IMG/VR virus record: IMGVR_UViG_3300031569_001292
Location: 1-28,669 of that record
DNA length: 28,669 nucleotides
Reading direction: 5' to 3' (one strand)
From: a virus
Shown: piece by piece, positions 23,121 to 28,669 of the stretch
Layout: each line of letters begins with the position of its first letter
How positions within the stretch are numbered: position 1 is the stretch's first letter
Notes under the pieces: model-generated
Database searches by the model: none
Seen by the model: the letters and a program-made list of their open reading frames with translations, nothing else
What the model was told of the DNA's origin: nothing
Program-made: the position numbers and the translations under genes

Positions 23121-24027
23121 ATGTGCAGCATTTTATAAGCATACTAATGTGCGTAGCGGAAATAGAATATTTCCTTGTTGTCGCTATAAAGAACCTATAG
23201 CTGTGTTCGACGGTAATTTAAACAGGGTACTTGACTTACCAGAGATGCAAAAGTTAAGAGAAACACCTGTTGAAGATAACCCTAATTGTGCAAAATGTGT
23301 ACACGAAGAGTCGTTAGGAAAAAACAGTTTGCGTGAACGCTTTAATGCTGAGTATAACACACAAGAAGTAAAATTAGAATATTTAGAAATAGGGTTTGAT
23401 AATATTTGTAATGCAGCCTGTGATGGGTGTTATCCAGAGTTTAGCAGCGAGTGGGGTAAGATACTAGACCCAAACAAAAAGAATCATATTGTAAGCAGTG
23501 ACGAAATAACTTCTATTCCAGATACTGTAACAAAGATATTATTCTTAGGAGGCGAACCATTAATGACTAACAGACACAGACGCCTATTAGAAATGGTAAC
23601 CGACCTAAGTAACATGACAGTAATATACAACACCAATGGTACATTTATGTTAGACAAAGAAACTATAATACAACTTGAAAAATGTAAAAGTGTTGAATTT
23701 ATTCTAAGTCTTGATGGCTATGGTGAGCTAAATGAGCGTGTAAGAAAAAACTGTAAATGGAGTAAGATAGAACGCTTTATTGATCAAGTAAAGATATGTG
23801 GTTATAAATTAAGTGTAAACACTGTACTCCACAAAAATAACTATCACGGACTTGTTGATTTAGAAAACTATATTAACAGTTTAAAAGATGTTGAATGGTC
23901 AGTAAACATACTTACATTCCCTCAAACATTAGATGTTAATACGGTTGAAAATAAACAAGCAGTAATAGATAGTATAGTGAAAACAAATATAGCAAACAAG
24001 GAAGCACTTATTAAACATGTTACATGA
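23113..24027 (+). CDS. Radical SAM enzyme with N-terminal Cys-rich domain, shortened C-terminus
   Basis: A 304-residue relative of the twitch-type proteins at 3354-4760 and 6652-7980. An N-terminal cysteine-rich unit (FPCCRYK, then CAKCVHEE, residues about 20-65) comes before the radical SAM motif C99-NAA-C103-DG-C106 and FLGGEPL near residue 140. It ends about 140-160 residues earlier than its relatives, after IANKEALIKH, so a C-terminal region that the other two have is absent. No frameshift is visible; the next gene starts immediately, overlapping by 11 bp, and may supply the missing function. Start ATG overlaps the glycosyltransferase-like stop by 8 bp. Confidence 0.86.
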   Translation: MSKCAAFYKHTNVRSGNRIFPCCRYKEPIAVFDGNLNRVLDLPEMQKLRETPVEDNPNCAKCVHEESLGKNSLRERFNAEYNTQEVKLEYLEIGFDNICNAACDGCYPEFSSEWGKILDPNKKNHIVSSDEITSIPDTVTKILFLGGEPLMTNRHRRLLEMVTDLSNMTVIYNTNGTFMLDKETIIQLEKCKSVEFILSLDGYGELNERVRKNCKWSKIERFIDQVKICGYKLSVNTVLHKNNYHGLVDLENYINSLKDVEWSVNILTFPQTLDVNTVENKQAVIDSIVKTNIANKEALIKHVT

Positions 24028-24568
24028 TATTAGATTATACGCTGACTATGACAAGTTTTTACAAGTAGTAGAAGCAGCAAAGACTGCTATACCAAATAAG
24101 TTTTGTATTGTAGAACATCTAGTTAATGTAACAGAATATGATGACAGCCCTGACTTGACAGATATACACCCAAAAGATAGAAATAACGTAGACTTCCGTG
24201 TCTGTATATTTTATCCAGACAAAGATAATACAATACCAAGACTAAAACCTGTGTGCGATATACTTGAAAATATGCAAGGAGTTGAACGTGCTGCAATTAT
24301 CAACATAGGTCCTAAGTCTATTATGCCAAAGCACATTGATGATATGGAAAGACCTTTATACGAAGAAACTCCATTCTATAATGTGTTTACAGGTTTTCAA
24401 ATTCCACAAGGAGATTTAGGTGTTAAAGTTGGAGAAGATTTAGCAGACGTTAGCAACCCGATAGTTTTTAATGCACAAATACCACACGAAGCATGGAATC
24501 AAACTTCGCAAGACTGGTTATCTTTACTGATATATATTAATAACGATACATTTAAAAAGGAACAATAA
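24017..24568 (+). CDS. Cupin-fold Fe(II)/2OG oxygenase-like protein
   Basis: A 183-residue protein. H106-I-D108 (KHIDDME) and H157 (IPHEAWN) are the candidate Fe(II) ligands; no clear 2-oxoglutarate Arg follows (the strand reads DWLSLLIYIN), so activity is uncertain. Overall size and strand order match the other small cupin-type proteins of the island. The gene overlaps the end of the shortened radical SAM gene by 11 bp and is TAATG-coupled to the amidinotransferase gene, implying stoichiometric expression of the three. Confidence 0.58.
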   Translation: MLHDIRLYADYDKFLQVVEAAKTAIPNKFCIVEHLVNVTEYDDSPDLTDIHPKDRNNVDFRVCIFYPDKDNTIPRLKPVCDILENMQGVERAAIINIGPKSIMPKHIDDMERPLYEETPFYNVFTGFQIPQGDLGVKVGEDLADVSNPIVFNAQIPHEAWNQTSQDWLSLLIYINNDTFKKEQ

Positions 24569-25620
24569 TGAAAGTATCTACTCACAACCATTGGGATCCC
24601 TTAGAAGAGATAGTAGTTGGAATAGCTGACCATGCTAGAGTACCAACTGTAGATCGTAGCACTATGAGCATGAGCTACACTAATCATCCTATGGATTTGA
24701 TTAAACCTTTAGAGGGTGAATATCCTAAATGGCTTATTGATGAAGCAAATGAAGATCTACAAGGGTTAAGTGATGTACTATCTAAAGCAGGTATAAAAGT
24801 ACACAGACCTATTCCAATTGATCACAGCAAAGAATTTAGTACTCCTGAATGGAAAACTACAGGATGGTATACATGGTGTCCTAGAGATTTACTATTGCCT
24901 ATGGATAACTTAGTTATTGAAACTCCTAGTGCTTGTCGTGCAAGACAGTACGAAACTAGAGCATACAGAGATATTATGTTAGAAGCAATTGCCGACGGTG
25001 TTGAATGGATTGCTGCGCCTAAACCAACCCTACCGGATGAAGGCTATCAGTTTGATGACATTGAGGGTAAACCCAGTTTGTTAAATCTAGAGCCTATCTT
25101 TGATGCACCTAACTGTGTACGTCTGGGCAAAGACATATTGTTTCAAATTAGCAACACAGGAAACCATTGGGGATTAAAATGGTTGCAAAATGTACTAGAG
25201 CACAGAGGGTATCGTATACACCCTGCAGAACACATTTATAGTTACGGACACTTTGACAGCACAATAGTACCTCTACGTCCTGGATTAGTATTATTAAACA
25301 GTTCAAGAGTAACCGCAGAAAACTGTCCTAAAGTATTTGAGAAATGGGATAAAATTTGGTTTGATGATTGTGTTGCCCAAGGCAGCAAAATTCCAGGAGG
25401 AGTTGCACCATGCAGTCCTTACATTGGTATGAACATTTTAAGTATTGATCATAATACAGTTGTTGTAGACGATACGCAAGAACCTCTAATGCGTGAGTTA
25501 GACAAGCACGGTATTACTAGTGTACCTGTACGCTTTAGACATGCTATGACTTTAAGTGGTGGGTTGCATTGTGCAACACTTGATTTAAAACGTAAAGGCG
25601 TATTGGAGGATTATACATAA
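24568..25620 (+). CDS. Amidinotransferase (glycine / inosamine-phosphate amidinotransferase family)
   Basis: A 350-residue pentein-fold enzyme. The catalytic Asp-His-Cys set is visible: D179 (FDAPNC), H228-x-D230 (GHFDS) and C335 (GGLHCATLDLKRKG). The N-terminus STHNHWDPLEEIVVG is typical of glycine amidinotransferase and the StrB1-type inosamine-phosphate amidinotransferase. It moves the amidino group of arginine to an amine acceptor, giving ornithine and a guanidino compound. Length matches the family (about 350-390). The acceptor is not readable; an amino sugar or aminocyclitol made by the adjacent aminotransferase is attractive but inferred. AAGGA six bases ahead of the ATG is one of the best ribosome sites in the island. 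Confidence 0.9.
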   Translation: MKVSTHNHWDPLEEIVVGIADHARVPTVDRSTMSMSYTNHPMDLIKPLEGEYPKWLIDEANEDLQGLSDVLSKAGIKVHRPIPIDHSKEFSTPEWKTTGWYTWCPRDLLLPMDNLVIETPSACRARQYETRAYRDIMLEAIADGVEWIAAPKPTLPDEGYQFDDIEGKPSLLNLEPIFDAPNCVRLGKDILFQISNTGNHWGLKWLQNVLEHRGYRIHPAEHIYSYGHFDSTIVPLRPGLVLLNSSRVTAENCPKVFEKWDKIWFDDCVAQGSKIPGGVAPCSPYIGMNILSIDHNTVVVDDTQEPLMRELDKHGITSVPVRFRHAMTLSGGLHCATLDLKRKGVLEDYT

Positions 25621-26114
25621 TGTTAAAGTATTGGGGCAATGTAACTGACTTCTGGAAAGAAGATTTACAGAATTACACATGGCCTGAGTCTGTAAGTACA
25701 GGACAGAACGAAAATTTTCATGATGCTTACTTTGATGAATCTAATAATTTAATGCAAGGGTTTGATGGGCAATTGCCAACCTGCTGTGATAGATTCTTTA
25801 AAGAACTATACATTGAAAAAAAAGAAATTAGCAGCATAAGTTGGACACAAATTAAACCGTCAGGGACTATTCCTGTACATGCAGATAAATTTTTTAAACT
25901 TAGAACAAAACATAATTTAGATATTGATGATTGTGTAAGATATCTTATATTTTTAGAAGATTGGACGTTAGGTCATATGGTTGAGTTTGAGCAACAACCA
26001 GTTACTAAATGGAAAAAAGGTGATGTATGGACATTTACACACGACGATTTACACTGTGCTGGAAATGCCAGTAACCATAACTTTAACACATGCCAAGTAA
26101 ACACGAGGAAATAA
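25620..26114 (+). CDS. Cupin-fold Fe(II)/2OG oxygenase-like protein
   Basis: A 164-residue protein. H87-A-D89 (PVHADKF) and H145 (DLHCAGN) are candidate Fe(II) ligands. Its second half (GHMVEFEQ, WKKGDVWTFTHD) is the closest match in the window to 16764-17264. No obvious 2-oxoglutarate-binding Arg lies after the distal His until the very last residues (NTRK). The start is TAATG-coupled to the amidinotransferase stop with GGAGG about 10 nt upstream; the end is TAATG-coupled to the fusion gene, so these three form a co-translated unit. Confidence 0.65.
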   Translation: MLKYWGNVTDFWKEDLQNYTWPESVSTGQNENFHDAYFDESNNLMQGFDGQLPTCCDRFFKELYIEKKEISSISWTQIKPSGTIPVHADKFFKLRTKHNLDIDDCVRYLIFLEDWTLGHMVEFEQQPVTKWKKGDVWTFTHDDLHCAGNASNHNFNTCQVNTRK

Positions 26115-27241
26115 TGGAACTAACTTCTCTACAAAAAGAATGGAATAACTGTACACTTGAGTACGATCTAGAAAGATTTAATTGGCCTGCATGGGCTTTA
26201 AGTGTTGTACAAGAAGTAGCGCCAACTGTTACTAAATTAGAAACACTACACGAAGTGCTATCTCCTAAAGAGATTGTAACAGTTAGTAAGCATGTACAGA
26301 ATGCGTGTAGCCGTAAAGACTTTATGGAACGCTTTGATGCGTTTGTTGCTGAATACATTCCGCAGCGTATTGACGGTAAACGATTTATGATACAGCGCCA
26401 AGGAACATTGCGTGTTGTTATTCCAAATCAAGCAAAAGTAGGCAGACGTTTGCAGTTTCATCAGGGCATTTTTGTAGGCAACGGTAGAGGTTGTAGAACT
26501 ATATGGACACCGTTCACTGAAGCTCGTGGCACTAATACAATGTGGATGGTTGACCTAGAAAACAGCCGCCGTATTACTAAAGACTTTGTTACAGAAAAAT
26601 GGAGTCTCGAACGTATGGAAGATGAATGTTTAAAGGTTGCGTTTCCTGTTACTCTTAAACCAGGACAAAGTCATTTATTTTTCCAAGAAATGTTACACGG
26701 CAATGTCAACAACGAAGAAGGATATACTCGTGTTAGCATGGATATGCGTATCTTAATTGAAGGTGAAGAATACGGACGCAGACATCCAGGAGGCTTTATG
26801 CGATTGCCTGGCGATCATGAAGTAGCAGAACTAGGAGACTATTCCGGCAAGAGTGCAATTACATATGCAGGATGGGCTAGTGATTTTTCTAGGAATGTTA
26901 CACTACCTATGCAAAGAGCAATTATTGATCAGTACTGCGAAAGAACAAATATACAATACACTAGTTATGAATTTGAGAATGATCATTGTGATTGGCAGCC
27001 AAGTTTAGAATATTTTATTAAACAACAACCTGATGTGATTGTTCTTAACAGTATGTACAGCCTTACTGATGATGCAGAGCGCAGAACAGAATTATTAAAT
27101 TTAGCATTAAGATTAGGTGTAGAGTTGCATTTTGCAAACGAATTGACAGTTCTTAAAACACAAGATGATTTAGATAAAATTGAAACCTATCTCAATTTTG
27201 CAGTAGAAAAATTAGAACCTTATGTTTGGGAATTAGTGTAA
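26114..27241 (+). CDS. Fusion: 2OG-Fe(II) oxygenase-like domain plus LIC12192-like 'sporadic carbohydrate cluster' domain
   Basis: A 375-residue two-domain protein. Residues about 60-225 resemble phytanoyl-CoA-hydroxylase-type 2OG-Fe(II) oxygenases of 'sporadic carbohydrate clusters': LQFHQGIFVGNGRG, then WTPFTEARGTNTMWM, then QEMLHGNVNNEEGYTRVSMD. The proximal site is H116-Q-G118, lacking the carboxylate of the usual HxD, while H195 and R206 are in place. Residues about 245-375 resemble the LIC12192 family: YAGWASDFSRNVTLPMQR, YCERTNIQY, then IVLNSMYSLTDDAERR and VELHFANE. Those two families are usually separate genes in surface-carbohydrate loci. The ATG at 26114 has AGGA five bases upstream and is TAATG-coupled; an in-frame ATG at 26090 is less likely. 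Its last 9 bp overlap the structural gene. Confidence 0.7.
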   Translation: MELTSLQKEWNNCTLEYDLERFNWPAWALSVVQEVAPTVTKLETLHEVLSPKEIVTVSKHVQNACSRKDFMERFDAFVAEYIPQRIDGKRFMIQRQGTLRVVIPNQAKVGRRLQFHQGIFVGNGRGCRTIWTPFTEARGTNTMWMVDLENSRRITKDFVTEKWSLERMEDECLKVAFPVTLKPGQSHLFFQEMLHGNVNNEEGYTRVSMDMRILIEGEEYGRRHPGGFMRLPGDHEVAELGDYSGKSAITYAGWASDFSRNVTLPMQRAIIDQYCERTNIQYTSYEFENDHCDWQPSLEYFIKQQPDVIVLNSMYSLTDDAERRTELLNLALRLGVELHFANELTVLKTQDDLDKIETYLNFAVEKLEPYVWELV

Positions 27242-28669
27242 GTTAACCCAAGTGCTACCAGCATACGCCTGTATCTTACTATCAGTAGTATTATAAATCA
27301 TTTGACCGTTTACTGCTGTAAGAGCATTACGTTCTGTAGTGGACAAAGATTTAAGCTGTGCTGGTCCACCAAATACTGTTTCTTGTTTTGAGTTAAATGT
27401 AACTGCTGTTTGTAGGGCACCTGCTGCATCTGCTGTTTGTACTTTATATCTACCTGGAACTTGGTTAGCTGCAATAGCACCATCTGCTTCAGCGTCGACA
27501 ACCACTGCTACACCAATTGATGATTCAGCTCCTGTGCCGTAGCCCATATAAGCAATTCTAAAGATACCGTCGCCATTTTGAATAGCTGCTGGACTTGCTT
27601 TTGTACCACGTGTTTTAACAACCTGTTGTGCCGGTGCATCTGCGCCAGTGTTGTAGGCTTTGAATGTGAATAGATCGTAATTATCTTCACCGTCACCTTC
27701 TGTTTCAAGGAATAAACCGCCAGCTGCAAGATCACTGTTAATAATAATATTAGAAGTAGTTACACTGTCGTTAACAACATTACCTTGTACTGTACCGCTT
27801 GTTGAATCAATAATAGCAGAGCTATCATCACCAAAAACACTACCTCTTAAATCACCGTAGATATTAGCTGCAACAATTTTTCTGTCAATGGCATCAACCA
27901 TAACTGAACTATCATCACCATACAAACTACCTCTGAAATCACCAACAACTTGGTTTGCAGTTACCGTATTAAAGATACCACTGTTAGTAGATGTATTAAT
28001 AATAAGACTTGAATCGTCACCAATAATATTTGCATTAACGTTTGCACCTGGCTCAGCAACACCACCTAGTGTTAAACCGCCTACAGTTGATCCTGCAGGT
28101 AATTCAATTGCTCCGCCATTGTTTGCCATCTTTGCGCCACCAATCCATACACCGTCACCGGCATATACATTGGCAAATGTTGTTCCTGGTGCACCAACGT
28201 TACGTGTATTAGTAGCATCTGGAATTACGTTATCTTTAATAGTGCCGTTTAAGTTAATTGCACTGTCTACTGCATTAATAAGAATAGAAGAATCGTCACC
28301 AAATACTGAACCTGTATAGTCTGCTACAATTTTACCTGTAACAGTTAAGTTGCCACCAATTGTGCTGTTTCCAGCAATATCCAATCCACCACTGCCAGTA
28401 ATGTTATATGAATTTAAATCTAAATTTTGTAGTAATTGAGGTGGGCTAACTGTTGCGCTGATAGTGTTTGCGCCATCGTTGTAAGCAAATGTAATTCCTG
28501 TATTGGGGCCTGCTACTAGCATGTTCCCAACTGCATCTTGTGCATCTTCTGCATTAAAACCTGTTACTGGCTCTAGCGCATTTAATAATGTTGTACCGTC
28601 TCCGACGTACAATTTGGCCTGATCTGTAATCCAAATAAGCTCTCCTGCCTGTGGTGCAGTGGCTAGCGT
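27233..28669 (-). CDS. Phage virion structural / tail-fibre-like protein (partial, N-terminus outside window)
   Basis: At least 478 residues of a long structural protein, open through the right edge; the first visible codons read APQAGELIWITDQAKLYVGDG, a usual opening block of marine T4-like fibre and neck-region proteins. The middle holds four diverged repeats around GDDSS (see the repeat entry), and the end (ALTAVNGQMIYNTTDSKIQAYAGSTWVNLH) is the small C-terminal motif common to tail-fibre-like proteins. Low-complexity Asp/Gly/Ser/Thr-rich beta structure is expected. It could be a receptor-binding or decorating protein. Its 3' end overlaps the fusion gene on the other strand by 9 bp. It is the only clear structural gene beside the island and thus a candidate substrate for its modifying enzymes (inference). 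Confidence 0.85.
   Translation of the reverse strand, partial: TLATAPQAGELIWITDQAKLYVGDGTTLLNALEPVTGFNAEDAQDAVGNMLVAGPNTGITFAYNDGANTISATVSPPQLLQNLDLNSYNITGSGGLDIAGNSTIGGNLTVTGKIVADYTGSVFGDDSSILINAVDSAINLNGTIKDNVIPDATNTRNVGAPGTTFANVYAGDGVWIGGAKMANNGGAIELPAGSTVGGLTLGGVAEPGANVNANIIGDDSSLIINTSTNSGIFNTVTANQVVGDFRGSLYGDDSSVMVDAIDRKIVAANIYGDLRGSVFGDDSSAIIDSTSGTVQGNVVNDSVTTSNIIINSDLAAGGLFLETEGDGEDNYDLFTFKAYNTGADAPAQQVVKTRGTKASPAAIQNGDGIFRIAYMGYGTGAESSIGVAVVVDAEADGAIAANQVPGRYKVQTADAAGALQTAVTFNSKQETVFGGPAQLKSLSTTERNALTAVNGQMIYNTTDSKIQAYAGSTWVNLH
27800..28322 (-). repeat. Four diverged GDDSS repeats in the structural gene
   Basis: Four units with the core GDDSS followed by a hydrophobic strand (ILINAVDS, LIINTST, VMVDAIDR, AIIDSTSG), three preceded by (G)D-x-x-GS-(V/L)-(F/Y). 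They lie at about 28261-28321, 27985-28038, 27878-27944 and 27801-27861. Similar 'GSVFADDST' units occur in T4-like cyanophage structural proteins and probably form a repeated beta-strand shaft. Confidence 0.8.

Noticed and set aside
693-27241. A RiPP-type precursor peptide gene for the radical SAM enzymes
   Set aside because: Genes abut or overlap throughout and no spare short frame with a leader-like sequence or ribosome site was found; a substrate encoded elsewhere remains possible.
27888-28319. A 143-codon plus-strand frame within the structural gene
   Set aside because: The opposite strand encodes a repeat-containing structural protein; the Ser/Pro/Val-rich plus-strand translation is what such repeats give in antisense.
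27800-28322. CRISPR array or tandem DNA repeat
   Set aside because: The repeats are diverged, in frame and unevenly spaced inside a coding sequence; they are protein repeats.
1-28669. tRNA or other structured RNA genes
   Set aside because: I saw no cloverleaf-like sequence, and almost no non-coding space exists outside 335-396 and 592-692.

Overview
This window looks like part of an AT-rich, T4-like marine bacteriophage genome (myovirus type, of the kind that infects cyanobacteria or SAR11-like hosts). The support is a viral-style thyX at the left edge, a small Hc1-type histone-like gene, a late structural protein with 'GDDSS' repeats at the right edge, near-zero intergenic space, and start sites carrying the T4-type late promoter motif TATAAATA or close variants. 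The exact phage group and host are inferred.

Layout. 1-665: two minus-strand genes (Hc1-like, then partial thyX) with a consensus sigma70-type promoter, Shine-Dalgarno sites and a hairpin terminator. 679-27241: a 26.5-kb accessory island of 31 genes in seven strand-alternating operons: A (+, 693-5767) four radical SAM enzymes and a methyltransferase; B (-, 8647-5745) a QueC-like PP-loop protein and two radical SAM enzymes; C (+, 8702-13709) a sugar epimerase, a kinase-like protein, four oxygenase-like proteins and two short SDRs; D (-, 15919-13683) kinase-like, radical SAM, GNAT; E (+, 15946-17264) two oxygenase-like proteins; F (-, 19198-17242) an oxygenase-like protein and a two-domain protein; G (+, 19238-27241) three radical SAM, a PLP aminotransferase, a glycosyltransferase-like protein, an amidinotransferase, two oxygenase-like proteins and a fusion of an oxygenase-like domain with a 'sporadic carbohydrate cluster' domain. 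27233-28669: a partial minus-strand structural protein.

Ten proteins carry the radical SAM CxxxCxxC motif and ten look like Fe(II)/2-oxoglutarate (cupin-fold) oxygenases. With sugar epimerase, SDR, aminotransferase, amidinotransferase, glycosyltransferase and methyltransferase functions beside them, this reads as a biosynthetic or hyper-modification island. Either of two roles would fit: decoration of the virion (protein side chains or a virion-linked glycan), or production of a modified amino- or guanidino-sugar. No precursor peptide and no DNA-modification core is visible, so the product is unknown.

Regulation. All six genes that head a divergent operon start exactly 5 nt after TAARTA (one is a full TATAAATA). 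In T4 late promoters that geometry puts transcription initiation on the A of the ATG, predicting leaderless late mRNAs. Operon A has the same motif 8 nt before its ATG. All four convergent junctions overlap tail-to-tail by 9-27 bp, leaving no terminator space. No tRNA, CRISPR array or insertion sequence was seen, and there is no gene-free stretch over 300 bases.
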